Below are positions 15,572 to 24,616 of a DNA stretch of 47,363 nucleotides, in pieces (the first letter of the stretch is position 1; each line of letters starts with the position of its first letter). The notes below the pieces were generated by a model. It had not been told where the DNA came from, did not search any database, and worked only from the letters and a program-made list of their open reading frames with translations. The stretch is taken from assembly GCF_036965165.1 (NCBI RefSeq), contig NZ_JBALOX010000052.1, positions 1-47,363 on the forward strand, read 5' to 3'. Both the position numbers and the translations under genes were made by a program. Origin of the DNA: Ferdinandcohnia sp036965165 (GTDB lineage: Bacteria > Bacillota > Bacilli > Bacillales > Bacillaceae_L).

Positions 15572-15602
15572 AGGACTCACCGATATTGGTGGGTCCTTTT
15601 TA
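15572..15602 (+). terminator. Rho-independent terminator
   Basis: AGGACTCACC (15572-15581) pairs with GGTGGGTCCT (15588-15597), followed by TTTTT. It lies 274 bases after the TniQ-like frame. Confidence 0.75.
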
Positions 15603-15705
15603 CATTTTGAAAAAGTATTCTTCAAATATAATTTTCTTTTTTAATATTCCGCACTGTACACGATTCGCATTTAAGGCTACCGATTGTTTAAATATAAAAC
15701 ACAGG

Positions 15706-15743
15706 ATATAAGCCGGCAGGTTATTGCTAGCTTATATTTTTTT
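15706..15743 (+). terminator. Hairpin with T-run in the catabolic-cluster leader
   Basis: ATATAAGC (15706-15713) and GCTTATAT (15730-15737), then a run of T to 15743. It is about 195 bases before the first gene and could be a terminator or attenuator. Confidence 0.45.
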
Positions 15744-15938
15744 ATACTGCTACATGGGTGGTTCTCAATTTTACGGACCACATTACACCACCTTTCCACC
15801 AATTTCCGAAATCAGCACATTTCAATTCCTCTAATTCAAGGTAGAAAGATTTTTATTAAAAGCACTATAATTAATATGAAAATTGTAAAAATTATGATTT
15901 TTATACGAAAGATAGATAAACATAACGGAGGGTATACG

Positions 15939-16790
15939 ATGGAATTTAATCAAATTGGTGTGATTGGTTCAGGAACAATGGGGGGTGCAATTGCTCACCA
16001 AGCTGCAATATGTGGAATTGATGTCGTACTCGTAGATGTCGAACAAAGATTTTTAGATAATGCAAAAGCACGTATGGAAAAATTAATGGATCGATCAATA
16101 ATCAAAGGGAAATTAACCGAGGATGATAAGGAAGCAATTCTCTCAAGAATAAAATTTACAACTAGCATGTCTGAAGTTAGAGATTGTGATGCTGTCATCG
16201 AAGCTATTATTGAGGATTTGGAAGCGAAAAAAGAAATTTTTCAGCAGTTAGATGAAATTTTAAAGCCAGATGCGCTGATTGCATCAAATACTTCCTCTAT
16301 GTCGATCACAGTACTTGCCAGTAGCACAAACAGACCAGAACAAGTAGCAGGCATGCATTTTTTCAATCCACCACAGGTCATGAAATTAGTAGAAGTCATT
16401 AGGGGCTATAAAACGAGTGATGAAACTGTAAGCGTATTCAAAGAGTTGGCAATTGCGATGAAAAAAGAACCAATTGAAGTAAAGAAAGATGTTCCGGGCT
16501 TTATTGTGAATCGAATTATGATTCCTCAATTCATCGAAGCAATCCGCTTAGTGGAAGAAGGAGTGGCTTCTCCAGAAGACATTGATAAGGCGGTTACTCT
16601 AGGATTGAATTATCCAATGGGGCCATTCACCCTCCAAGACTATGCAGGAGTAGATATTGGATTACATGTAATGGATTATTTTTACGAAGAATTCAAGGAC
16701 CATCGATTTGCTGCACCACTTACACTACGAAATCTAGTACGCGCTGGCCGAGTTGGAAAGAAAGCAGGAGCAGGCTGGTACGACTATTAA
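15939..16790 (+). CDS. 3-hydroxyacyl-CoA (3-hydroxybutyryl-CoA) dehydrogenase
   Basis: A 283-residue NAD-dependent dehydrogenase, the third step of a beta-oxidation cycle. The Rossmann motif is GVIGSGTMGG at residues 7-16. Catalytic segments are NTSSMSIT (117-124), H140 in GMHFFNPP with E152, and N191 in VPGFIVNR. The C-terminal domain ends in GRVGKKAGAGWYDY. Start ATG 15939 (MEFNQIG) follows ACGGAGGGT. The length is that of single-domain Hbd/MmgB enzymes. It is the first gene of a long same-strand cluster of beta-oxidation and transport genes. Confidence 0.92.
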   Translation: MEFNQIGVIGSGTMGGAIAHQAAICGIDVVLVDVEQRFLDNAKARMEKLMDRSIIKGKLTEDDKEAILSRIKFTTSMSEVRDCDAVIEAIIEDLEAKKEIFQQLDEILKPDALIASNTSSMSITVLASSTNRPEQVAGMHFFNPPQVMKLVEVIRGYKTSDETVSVFKELAIAMKKEPIEVKKDVPGFIVNRIMIPQFIEAIRLVEEGVASPEDIDKAVTLGLNYPMGPFTLQDYAGVDIGLHVMDYFYEEFKDHRFAAPLTLRNLVRAGRVGKKAGAGWYDY

Positions 16791-16925
16791 CTTTATTCAG
16801 TAGAAGTCCATCACTTTTTTTCAGTGGTGGGATGAATTCAAAAGGTTAACAATTCAGTGTAGATTCAACACTTGGCTGAATAAAGTTAAGCCTCCGGCGG
16901 ATGCCACGGATTTTAAAAGGGAACT
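16789..16925 (+). repeat. Intercistronic hairpin element, copy 1
   Basis: AACTTTATTCAG (16789-16800) is an exact complement of CTGAATAAAGTT (16876-16887). A smaller hairpin inside, CCATCAC with GTGGTGG, has a T-run in its loop. After the right arm comes CCTCCGGCGGATGCCACGG and ATTTTAAAAGGGAA. The same order of parts recurs at 19001-19085 after the thiolase gene. Two N bases occur nearby at 16957-16958. Confidence 0.55.
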
Positions 16926-17037
16926 TTTCGAGCAAAAGAAGATCAAAGACTAAGAANNGTGGGCCTAAAAAATCTGAGCACAAATACGCCAAGGCGCATT
17001 TGATTATTAAAAAAAGAGAAAGGTTGTGTTAAGAAGC

Positions 17038-17814
17038 ATGGATACAATCCAATATATTTCTAATGACCAACATATCGGAATTGTTTATTTAAATCGACCT
17101 CCGTATAACCCTTTAAGTACTCAAGTATATAAAGAGTTATATAGTCTCTTTGATGAACTTGAAAAAGATTCAGAGGTCCGCGCCATCGTACTCACAGGAA
17201 AAGGTGACCGCGCTTTTGCAGCAGGGGCTGATATCAATGAAATGGTAAACCTAGATGGAGTTGACATGATGGAAATGTCGAGAATCTCTCGACTTGCTTA
17301 TGACAAAATCGAATCCATTTCCAAGCCGGTGATTGCCGCAGTAAACGGGCTTGCTTTAGGTGGTGGTTGTGAATTAGCACTAGCGTGTGATTTTCGAATT
17401 GGCTCACCAACGACTAAGTTTGGGTTACCTGAAATCAATTTAGGAATAATCCCTGGTGGCGGTGGAACTCAGCGCCTTCCACGTTTAATTGGGCAAGCAA
17501 AAGCGAAGGAATTGCTCTATTTTGGGGAAATGATTGATGCTGAAAAAGCGCTAGAAGTGGGTTTAGTCAATAAGGTAGTACAGTCAGAGAAAGTGCTAGA
17601 AGAAGCACTTGAATGGGCTGGAAAATTAGCAGAAAAGCCACGTGTGGCTATGAAAATGCTAAAAACATCTGTTAACCGAGGAACAGAAGTAGATTTACAA
17701 GCTGCGTTAGATCTTGAAACGGCTTGTTTTGGAAATGCGTTTGCAAGCAAGGATCGTGTTGAAGGAATGAGGTCTTTTGTAGAAAAGAGAAAACCACAAT
17801 TCGTTGGAAAGTAG
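17038..17814 (+). CDS. Enoyl-CoA hydratase/isomerase
   Basis: A 258-residue crotonase-fold enzyme that hydrates trans-2-enoyl-CoA. Oxyanion-hole segments are RAFAAGADINEM (58-69) and LALGGGCELALACD (105-118). Both catalytic acids of the hydratase type are present: E112 in GGGCE and E132 in LPEINLGIIPGGGG. ATG 17038 (MDTIQYIS) is given as the start; GTG 17026, directly after AAAGG, is the alternative and would add four residues. The thiolase gene follows 10 bases after the stop. Confidence 0.9.
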   Translation: MDTIQYISNDQHIGIVYLNRPPYNPLSTQVYKELYSLFDELEKDSEVRAIVLTGKGDRAFAAGADINEMVNLDGVDMMEMSRISRLAYDKIESISKPVIAAVNGLALGGGCELALACDFRIGSPTTKFGLPEINLGIIPGGGGTQRLPRLIGQAKAKELLYFGEMIDAEKALEVGLVNKVVQSEKVLEEALEWAGKLAEKPRVAMKMLKTSVNRGTEVDLQAALDLETACFGNAFASKDRVEGMRSFVEKRKPQFVGK

Positions 17815-17824
17815 GGTGAAGTAC

Positions 17825-19003
17825 TTGAGTAAAGAAATTGTTGTCATTGATGGTGCACGGACGGCTTTTACGGAATTTGGAGGATCATTTCGCGATGTAC
17901 CTGCGATTGACCTTGCCGTACATACAACGAAGGAAGCTATGCGTCGCTCGCAGGTCCAGCCAGAGGAAGTGGATCAGGTTGTCATTGGGAATGTTATTCA
18001 ATCCAGTACGGACGCCATTTACATGGCAAGACATGTTGGATTAAAGTCAGGAATTCCCGAACATGTACCTGGATTAACGGTAAATCGCCTTTGCGGTTCA
18101 GGCTTACAAGCCATCGTAAACGCAGCGCAATCTATTAAGCTTGGAGAATCAAATGTTAGCATTGCGGGTGGTACAGAAAATATGAGTCAGGTTCCACATG
18201 TTGTCCGGGGGGCTAGATGGGGATTGCCACTTGGAAAAGCACCAATGGAGGATTATCTGTGGGAAGCTCTCTATGATCCATATGGTAAATGCTCAATGGC
18301 GATTACAGCGGAAAATCTTGCAGAAAAATATGAGATTTCGAGAGAACAAATTGATGAGTTTGCCTCACAAAGTCACAAGCGAGCATTAGTAGCACAAGAA
18401 AAAGGAGTTTTTGCACAGGAGATTGTACCGGTAACTGTGAGAAATCGAAAATCAGAGAAAGTCATTGATCAAGATGAGCATCCACGGGATACTCCAGTTG
18501 AAGTGTTAAATAGACTACCAGCTAGATTTAAAGAAAATGGTGTGGTTACTGCTGGGAATGCAAGTGGGATAAATGATGGCGCTGCGACCATGGTTGTTAC
18601 TTCAAGTGAGTATGCCGAAAAAAGGAATTTAAAACCAATAGCAAGACTGGTGTCCTGGGGCATTGTTGGAGTAGAACCAAGATACATGGGAATCGGGCCA
18701 GCACCAGCGATTCGACAAGCATTAGAGCGTGCGAATATGAAAGTAGAGGATTTAGATCTAATCGAAATCAATGAAGCTTTTGCTGCTCAATATTTAGCTT
18801 GCCAAAAAGAATTAGGGTTTGATCCGAATATTGGAAATGTCAATGGTGGTGCAGTCGCATTAGGTCATCCACTTGGGGCAAGTGGTGCGCGAATCAGTCT
18901 ATCACTACTATATGAACTTAAGAGAAGAAATAAAAAATACGGCGCATCTGCATTGTGTATTGGTGGAGGCCAAGGAATTGCGGCAATTTGGGAAGTGTTG
19001 TAA
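17825..19003 (+). CDS. Acetyl-CoA C-acyltransferase (thiolase)
   Basis: A 392-residue thiolase closing the beta-oxidation cycle by cleaving 3-ketoacyl-CoA. The active residues sit at family positions: C90 (NRLCGSG), H348 (GGAVALGHPLGASGAR) and C378 (ALCIGGGQG), with EINEAFAAQ before them. TTG 17825 (MSKEIVVIDGARTAF) follows AGGGTGA at 5 bases and is the best start. Two upstream starts in frame, TTG 17804 and GTG 17816, fit less well. Specificity for acyl chain length cannot be read. Confidence 0.92.
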   Translation: MSKEIVVIDGARTAFTEFGGSFRDVPAIDLAVHTTKEAMRRSQVQPEEVDQVVIGNVIQSSTDAIYMARHVGLKSGIPEHVPGLTVNRLCGSGLQAIVNAAQSIKLGESNVSIAGGTENMSQVPHVVRGARWGLPLGKAPMEDYLWEALYDPYGKCSMAITAENLAEKYEISREQIDEFASQSHKRALVAQEKGVFAQEIVPVTVRNRKSEKVIDQDEHPRDTPVEVLNRLPARFKENGVVTAGNASGINDGAATMVVTSSEYAEKRNLKPIARLVSWGIVGVEPRYMGIGPAPAIRQALERANMKVEDLDLIEINEAFAAQYLACQKELGFDPNIGNVNGGAVALGHPLGASGARISLSLLYELKRRNKKYGASALCIGGGQGIAAIWEVL

Positions 19004-19085
19004 TTAGATTCAGTCGGGGATCGGCCTCGACTGAATCTAATTATCCCTTCCAGCGGGGGACATGCGATTTTAAAAGGAAATTCTA
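19001..19085 (+). repeat. Intercistronic hairpin element, copy 2
   Basis: A perfect 16-bp inverted repeat (TAATTAGATTCAGTCG at 19001-19016, complement at 19028-19043) begins at the thiolase stop codon. CCAGCGGGGGACATGCG and ATTTTAAAAGGAAATT follow. The tail resembles 16890-16924. It may stabilise the upstream mRNA or reduce read-through to the ligase gene. Confidence 0.6.
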
Positions 19086-19103
19086 GTAATTGGGGTGAAT
19101 TAC

Positions 19104-20687
19104 ATGAAAAAAGAATTAAGCAAACTTAGTATTTCAGAGCTTTTAGAAAAGGTTTGTAAAAAGGATCCTCAACATGAAGTTTCATACGATGGTTATACAA
19201 GGGTAACCTATCAGGAATTGTGGGAGAAATCTCTTAATCTCGCAGCCTCACTGCAAGAAATCGGCATAACAAAAGGAGATAAAATTGCGGTATGCTTACC
19301 AAATTGGAATGAATTTGTTGTAATTTATATGGCAACCGCTCACCTCGGAGCTGTCATTGTTCCTTTTAATACACGCTATAGACAAGATGAAGTTGAGTAT
19401 ATTTTACGTAATTCAGAAAGCAAGATTGCCTTTTTTACCGAAGAATTTGGTGGAGTTAAGCATTACGAGCAATTCACGCTGGCGACTCAACTTGTTGCCA
19501 GCCTTGAAAGACTTATTACAGTTCGGTGCGTGAAAGACGGTCATATGAGTTATGAGCAATTACTTGAAAGAGTTGATCAAAATCTTTTTTCTCCTGTCTT
19601 AGTAGATTCTGACAATGATGTTTTCTGTATTCTTTATACATCAGGTTCAACAGGTGCACCAAAAGGGGCAATGCTCACGCATAGTAATTTCGTAAACACC
19701 GCGACCATCACTGCGGAAGAGATGAAGTGCACCGTAGACGATGTCTTTTATGTTGCAGTACCTTTATTCCATGTATTTGGAATGGTGCCAAGCATTTTAA
19801 GTACGATAGCGATTGGTGCACGAATGGTCTTGGCGGAAAAATACAATGCCAAAGAGGCGTTGGAAACTATACAAAATGAAAAAATTACGGTCAAGCATGG
19901 CGTTCCTACGATGTTTATTTTAGAGCTTAATCATGCTGAGTTCCGAAATTATGACCTGTCTTCACTAAGAACAGGCATCATCGCTGCGGCTCCATGCCCG
20001 GTTGAAATTGTGAAACGAATTCGAACTGATATGGGCTGTGACATTGTGGTTTGCTATGGATTAAGTGAAACATCACCAACCCTCACGATGACAGCATTTG
20101 ATGATGATGATCAAATTCGTGCGGAAACAGTTGGTAAGGTGCTACCTGGAGCAGAAGTGAAAATTGTAAACGAATTTAAAGAAGATGTTGGTCTTAACGA
20201 AGTTGGAGAAATCGCCTGTCGTGGTTTCGGAATCATGAAAGGCTACTACAATATGCCAGAAAAAACACGGGAAGCACTAGATCGTGAAGGCTGGTTTTAT
20301 TCAGGGGACCTTGGCACTATAGATGAGCAAGGAAACCTAAGAATTGTTGGTCGTAAAAAAGAAATGATCATTCGCGGTGGCTACAATATTTACCCAAGGG
20401 AAATTGAGGAAGTTCTATATACACACCCAGATGTAATGGAAGTAGCAATTGTTGGTTTGCCTGACACTGTTTTAGGAGAGATCTCTTGCGCTTGTGTAAA
20501 AATTAAGCCGAATACCTCACCAAATGCGAATGATCTACTCGAGTTCGTAAGACCGAAAGTCGCGGACTATAAAGTGCCGGATAAACTGCTCATTATGGAT
20601 GAGTTTCCGATGACAGCCAGCGGAAAAATTAGAAAAGTATCGCTACAAGAACAATTAAAAGAAAAATTGGGGGCAGAATTACGATGA
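19104..20687 (+). CDS. Acyl-CoA ligase (AMP-binding), first copy
   Basis: A 527-residue ANL-family adenylating ligase that would activate a carboxylic acid with ATP and CoA. Motifs in order are LYTSGSTGAPKGAM (P-loop A3), YGLSETSPT (A5), YSGDLG (A7), GRKKEMIIRGGYNIYPREIEE (A8) and MTASGKIRK with the catalytic Lys (A10). ATG 19104 follows GGGGTG at 7 bases and is preferred to GTG 19095. Its stop overlaps the start of the binding-protein gene (ATGA), so activation and uptake genes are translationally coupled. The substrate is unknown. Confidence 0.9.
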   Translation: MKKELSKLSISELLEKVCKKDPQHEVSYDGYTRVTYQELWEKSLNLAASLQEIGITKGDKIAVCLPNWNEFVVIYMATAHLGAVIVPFNTRYRQDEVEYILRNSESKIAFFTEEFGGVKHYEQFTLATQLVASLERLITVRCVKDGHMSYEQLLERVDQNLFSPVLVDSDNDVFCILYTSGSTGAPKGAMLTHSNFVNTATITAEEMKCTVDDVFYVAVPLFHVFGMVPSILSTIAIGARMVLAEKYNAKEALETIQNEKITVKHGVPTMFILELNHAEFRNYDLSSLRTGIIAAAPCPVEIVKRIRTDMGCDIVVCYGLSETSPTLTMTAFDDDDQIRAETVGKVLPGAEVKIVNEFKEDVGLNEVGEIACRGFGIMKGYYNMPEKTREALDREGWFYSGDLGTIDEQGNLRIVGRKKEMIIRGGYNIYPREIEEVLYTHPDVMEVAIVGLPDTVLGEISCACVKIKPNTSPNANDLLEFVRPKVADYKVPDKLLIMDEFPMTASGKIRKVSLQEQLKEKLGAELR

Positions 20688-21871
20688 GAAGAAAAACTTG
20701 GGTCTGGTCATTTCTGGTCATTTGTTTAAGCATTTTTGTCATAGCGGGCTGTAGTGGTGGTTCAAAACAAACTAAGGGAGAAACCAATGGCGGCGATGCC
20801 AAGCCAAGTGGTGAATCCTCTGACACAATTAAAATTGGTATTATTGTTGCGGATACTGGCCCAGCATCCGCATTAGGAAAGCCCGAAGCAGATGTTGCCC
20901 GTCTACTTAAAAAGCAACTTGAAGGCAAAGATTTTAATGGAAAAAAGGTAGAGCTTATTATCGAGGATTATGAAACAGATGATACAAACGCAGTCGTGCT
21001 TATGAAGAAAATGATTTCCGAGCATCATGTAACAGCTGTTGTTGGTGGAACTCAAACGAGTACAAGTGTTGCTCTCATGGGTGTTGCTGCAGAAAATAAA
21101 ATTCCACTTGTTGCTTTAGGGGTATTAAATGATGACCAGTTTAATGAATACACGATTCAGGCTCCCCAAAGCAACGAAACGGTTCTTCAAAATGTAATTG
21201 ATTATTTAAAAGATAACAATATTGATAGTGTTGCATGGATCAATGCAAGAGATGGTTTCGGTCAGACTGGACTTCCAGTTTTTGAAGGAATGGCTAAGAA
21301 TAATGGGATTGATATTGTAGCAAAAGAAGACTTTGATGCGGAAGCTACTGATATGACTGTTCAGTTAACCAAAATCAAACCTAAAAATCCTGGTGCCATC
21401 ATCATTTGGTCACGTCCACCTGGGGCGGGAATTATCGCGAAAAATTATTCACAATTAGGCATAGATGTTCCAATGATCCAAAGCCATGCTGTAAGTAATA
21501 AAGGATTTTTAGACCAAGTTGGGGCCGAAGGAGTAGGGGTCCACGTTATTGGAAGTAAATTAAATGTCCTTGAGGCACTGGAAGATAACGAACAAACCCA
21601 GCTTTTTAAAGAGTTTGCTGAACCATTTATGCAAGAGTACGATTATAATCCTGGTCCATTCGGTGGCTATGCGTATGATGGTATTCAAATGGTGCTACAA
21701 GCTATTTCTGAAGGAAATACGGATTCCGCTTCAATTAAGGAATATTTAGAAACCATCTCCTATAAAGGAGTTACCGGAACGTATAAACTATCACCAGATA
21801 ATCGCAATGGAGTTGAAGGGGACGGTATGGCAATCTTGAAAGTTGGAGAAAACGGCTGGGAATTAGAATAG
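20684..21871 (+). CDS. Liv-type ABC transporter substrate-binding lipoprotein
   Basis: A 395-residue extracellular binding protein of the branched-chain amino acid/amide family (periplasmic-binding type 1 fold). A lipoprotein signal ends in VIAGC with the modified Cys at 23, followed by a Ser/Gly/Lys-rich linker to about residue 48. The body starts DTIKIGIIVADTGPASALGKPEADVARLL. Homologues carry amino acids, amides, urea or aromatic and aliphatic acids. Coupling to the CoA ligase gene suggests a carboxylate ligand here. It is the first of five transporter genes. Confidence 0.88.
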   Translation: MRRKTWVWSFLVICLSIFVIAGCSGGSKQTKGETNGGDAKPSGESSDTIKIGIIVADTGPASALGKPEADVARLLKKQLEGKDFNGKKVELIIEDYETDDTNAVVLMKKMISEHHVTAVVGGTQTSTSVALMGVAAENKIPLVALGVLNDDQFNEYTIQAPQSNETVLQNVIDYLKDNNIDSVAWINARDGFGQTGLPVFEGMAKNNGIDIVAKEDFDAEATDMTVQLTKIKPKNPGAIIIWSRPPGAGIIAKNYSQLGIDVPMIQSHAVSNKGFLDQVGAEGVGVHVIGSKLNVLEALEDNEQTQLFKEFAEPFMQEYDYNPGPFGGYAYDGIQMVLQAISEGNTDSASIKEYLETISYKGVTGTYKLSPDNRNGVEGDGMAILKVGENGWELE

Positions 21872-21891
21872 TTGAAAAGGTAGAACAATTG

Positions 21892-21921
21892 AAGCATGTA
21901 TGATGGAGGTCATACATGCTT
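21892..21921 (+). promoter_or_regulatory. Intercistronic hairpin after the binding-protein gene
   Basis: A perfect 12-bp stem (AAGCATGTATGA and TCATACATGCTT) with the loop TGGAGG, 20 bases after the stop of the binding protein gene. No T-run follows. Such hairpins commonly raise the level of binding-protein mRNA over the permease mRNA; this function is inferred. Confidence 0.55.
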
Positions 21922-21951
21922 TCCACTTTCTTTCGTAAAAGGAGGGTTACA

Positions 21952-22824
21952 ATGGATGCGGTTATTCAATATCTCATAACAGGTTTAACAACCGGAAGTA
22001 TATATGCATTGATTGCGATCGGCTTTGTGACAATTTACAATGTGACAGGCATTATTAACTTCGCCCAAGGTGAATTTGCTATGCTTGGAGCAATGTTTTG
22101 CATCACTTTTTCTAGTCTAGGTTTACCAATTTATGTCGCCATTTTGCTAGCCGTGTTATGTACGGCTCTGATTGGTTTTGGGATTGAGAAACTTGCTATT
22201 GCACCAACGAAAAATGCTAGTTTTATTAGCTTGATTATCATTACAATCGGTCTATCAATGGTTCTTAAAGCGATAGGATTATTTGCTTGGGGCACGTACC
22301 CTAAGTCACTTCCAGCTTTTTCTTCCAATAATCCGATCCAAATTATGGGTGCCGTATTAATGCCACAAAGCATTTGGGTAATTGGTACGCTATTATTCTT
22401 ACTCGCACTTCTTTATTTCTTCTTTGAAAAAACAATGACTGGTTCAGCGTTAAAGGCATGTGTCATTAATCCAATCGCAGCTAGGCTAATGGGCATCAAT
22501 ACCTCAACAATGTCTACATTGGCATTTGTTTTAAGTGCAGCAGTTGGTGCCATTGCTGGAATCGTAATAGCACCCGTAACAGGTGCAACCTATGATATGG
22601 GACTAATGCTTGGGTTAAAGGGATTTATGGCCATGATTATCGGAGGGATGACAAAGGTTCCTGCTGTCGTTGTTGCGGGCTTTTTAATCGGTGTAATTGA
22701 GGCTTTTTCAGCAGGATATATTTCCACTTCATATAGTGATGCGATTAGTTTTGGAATTCTATTAATCGTACTTTTTGTAGCTCCAAATGGAATCATGTCA
22801 AAAGTCATTGGGAATCGCGTGTGA
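21952..22824 (+). CDS. Liv-type ABC permease (LivH family)
   Basis: A 290-residue inner-membrane permease with about eight hydrophobic helices. It opens with QYLITGLTTGSIYALIAIGFVTIYNVTGIINFAQGEFAMLGA, the LivH signature. ATG 21952 has AAAGGAGG 7 bases upstream, so the longer frame from 21916 is not used. It pairs with the LivM-type permease that begins 12 bases after its stop. Confidence 0.92.
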   Translation: MDAVIQYLITGLTTGSIYALIAIGFVTIYNVTGIINFAQGEFAMLGAMFCITFSSLGLPIYVAILLAVLCTALIGFGIEKLAIAPTKNASFISLIIITIGLSMVLKAIGLFAWGTYPKSLPAFSSNNPIQIMGAVLMPQSIWVIGTLLFLLALLYFFFEKTMTGSALKACVINPIAARLMGINTSTMSTLAFVLSAAVGAIAGIVIAPVTGATYDMGLMLGLKGFMAMIIGGMTKVPAVVVAGFLIGVIEAFSAGYISTSYSDAISFGILLIVLFVAPNGIMSKVIGNRV

Positions 22825-22836
22825 GGAAAGGAGTGA

Positions 22837-23871
22837 ATGAATATGATGTATCCGAGTCGAACGAGACCGCTGCTTATTATGTTACTTATAATAATTGTTC
22901 TTCCTTTATTATTCAATAATTCTTATATGTTAAGCTTATTTATCTTAATTGGAATCTATAGCATGATCACAATCGGTTTAAGTCTTCTTATGGGATATGC
23001 AGGCCAAATATCCCTTGGACATGCGGCCTTCTTTGGGATAGGTGCTTATATAACCGGAGTACTAACAACACACTTTCAAACATCTTCATGGGTAGCTCTC
23101 ATTGTAGGGGTGCTTGTCACTGGCCTTCTTGCCTATGTAATTGGAATTCCCATTTTAAAATTAAAGGAACATTTTTTAGCTTTTGCAACAATTGGAGTTA
23201 ACGTCATTGTATTTGTTTTATTACTAGGACTTACCGACCTAACTAAGGGAGCTGCCGGTTTATCTGGAATCCCTAAATTAAATCTTTTTGGTTTTGTTTT
23301 ACAGCAAGAGTTGAGCTTCTATTATTTTATCTGGGGAGTAGTATTTCTAACCGTTCTCATTTCGCTTAATATAGTTCATTCTCATGTCGGAAGAGTATTA
23401 AGGGGAATTCATGATAGTGAGATTGCAACAAAATCTTTAGGTATCAACGTTGCAAAGTTTAAACTACATATTTTTGTGCTAAGTGCAATCTTTGCTGCAA
23501 TTGCAGGTAGTATGTATGCTCACTTTATGAACTTTATTACACCCTCTACTTTTCACATTTTGGTCTCAATACAATTTTTAGTGATGGTAGTTGTAGGTGG
23601 TTCCCAATCGATTTGGGGAGCAATAGCAGGTGCCTTTGTGATGACAATGCTTGGTGAATGGGTAAAAGATTATCTCCCATTGTTGTTTGATGTAAGCGGA
23701 GAAGTTGAAATCATTGTGTATGGACTTGTTCTAATTCTTGTTGTCATGTTTTTGCCAAAAGGACTTATTCCAAGCGGCGCCAAACTATATGAACGAGTCA
23801 AAGAAAAGGTTCGCCCTGTTACAAGAAAGGAGGAAATTGTTACAAATGAAAACAACCATCCTGCAGATTAA
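22837..23871 (+). CDS. Liv-type ABC permease (LivM family)
   Basis: A 344-residue permease. The segment GLSLLMGYAGQISLGHAAFFGIGAYITG is typical of LivM, as is VRGIHDSEIATKSLGINVAKFKL-like sequence (here LRGIHDSEIATKSLGI). There are about nine membrane helices and a charged C-terminal tail. ATG 22837 follows AAAGGAG at short distance; ATG 22843 is possible. The last 26 bases overlap the start of the first ATPase gene. Confidence 0.92.
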   Translation: MNMMYPSRTRPLLIMLLIIIVLPLLFNNSYMLSLFILIGIYSMITIGLSLLMGYAGQISLGHAAFFGIGAYITGVLTTHFQTSSWVALIVGVLVTGLLAYVIGIPILKLKEHFLAFATIGVNVIVFVLLLGLTDLTKGAAGLSGIPKLNLFGFVLQQELSFYYFIWGVVFLTVLISLNIVHSHVGRVLRGIHDSEIATKSLGINVAKFKLHIFVLSAIFAAIAGSMYAHFMNFITPSTFHILVSIQFLVMVVVGGSQSIWGAIAGAFVMTMLGEWVKDYLPLLFDVSGEVEIIVYGLVLILVVMFLPKGLIPSGAKLYERVKEKVRPVTRKEEIVTNENNHPAD

Positions 23872-24616
23872 GAATTTGACGAAACGATTTGGAGGAATTG
23901 TGGCAGTGAACGATGTCTCCTTCACTATGAGTAAAGGAGAAATACTTGCTGTCATTGGTCCGAATGGTGCGGGTAAAACGACATTATTTAATATGATTTC
24001 CTCCGTCCTGCCAAGTACAAGCGGTGAGGTTTGGTTTAGTGTGGAAAGACTTAATGGTGCACCGGTTCATAGTTTAGCTTCAAAAGGGATTACTCGTACA
24101 TTTCAAAACCTACAAATCTTTGATAATATGACCGTTCTTGAGAATGTCATGCTTGGGGTTCATCCACAAATGAAAACGAATGTATTTCTAGCAGCACTAA
24201 GAACTAAGGCGGTAATAAAAGATGATGAAATGGCAAAACAGATTGCTGAAGAAGCATTGGAAAAGGTAGGAATCCTTGAACAGGCAGATCAGATTGCAGG
24301 AAACCTTCCATATGGGCTGCAAAAGCTTTTAGAAATTGCACGGGCAATCGTCTCCAAACCCAAGCTTGTTTTACTGGATGAGCCAATGGCTGGATTAAAC
24401 GATGGAGAGGCTGCAAAGGTTGCAAATATCCTACTCGACATGAAACAAGAAGGTTATTCATTCCTATTTGTGGAACATGACATGAATACAGTCATGAAAA
24501 CAGCAGATAAAATTGTTGTAATAGACTTTGGAAACAAGATTGCAGAAGGAACTCCCGAAGAAATCAAAAAGAATCCAAAGGTCATTGCTGCTTATTTAGG
24601 GGAGGAAGTAATATGA
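23846..24616 (+). CDS. Liv-type ABC ATPase (LivG family)
   Basis: A 256-residue nucleotide-binding subunit. Walker A is GPNGAGKTT near residue 34 and Walker B is LVLLDEPMAGLN. The TRTFQNLQIFDNMTVLENVMLG stretch contains the Q-loop. The signature reads LPYGLQKLLEIARAI, where LivG proteins usually have LPYGQQR, a small change in the ABC motif. Start ATG 23846 (MKTTILQI) has GAAAGGAGG upstream and lies inside the end of the LivM-type gene; the longer frame from 23738 is rejected. Its stop overlaps the next ATG. Confidence 0.92.
   Translation: MKTTILQIKNLTKRFGGIVAVNDVSFTMSKGEILAVIGPNGAGKTTLFNMISSVLPSTSGEVWFSVERLNGAPVHSLASKGITRTFQNLQIFDNMTVLENVMLGVHPQMKTNVFLAALRTKAVIKDDEMAKQIAEEALEKVGILEQADQIAGNLPYGLQKLLEIARAIVSKPKLVLLDEPMAGLNDGEAAKVANILLDMKQEGYSFLFVEHDMNTVMKTADKIVVIDFGNKIAEGTPEEIKKNPKVIAAYLGEEVI

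Larger units (their letters stand above)
15299..15938. other. Intergenic region and leader of the catabolic cluster
   Basis: About 640 bases without a convincing gene. It contains a terminator at 15572-15602 and a second hairpin with a T-run at 15706-15743. The frame of the dehydrogenase gene stays open upstream to 15684, but that stretch has no ribosome binding site and reads like random sequence, so it is treated as leader. Confidence 0.6.

Noticed and set aside
15684..15938. N-terminal extension of the hydroxyacyl-CoA dehydrogenase frame
   Set aside because: The extra 85 codons have no ribosome binding site and no similarity to the family. A normal Rossmann start with ACGGAGGGT lies at 15939.
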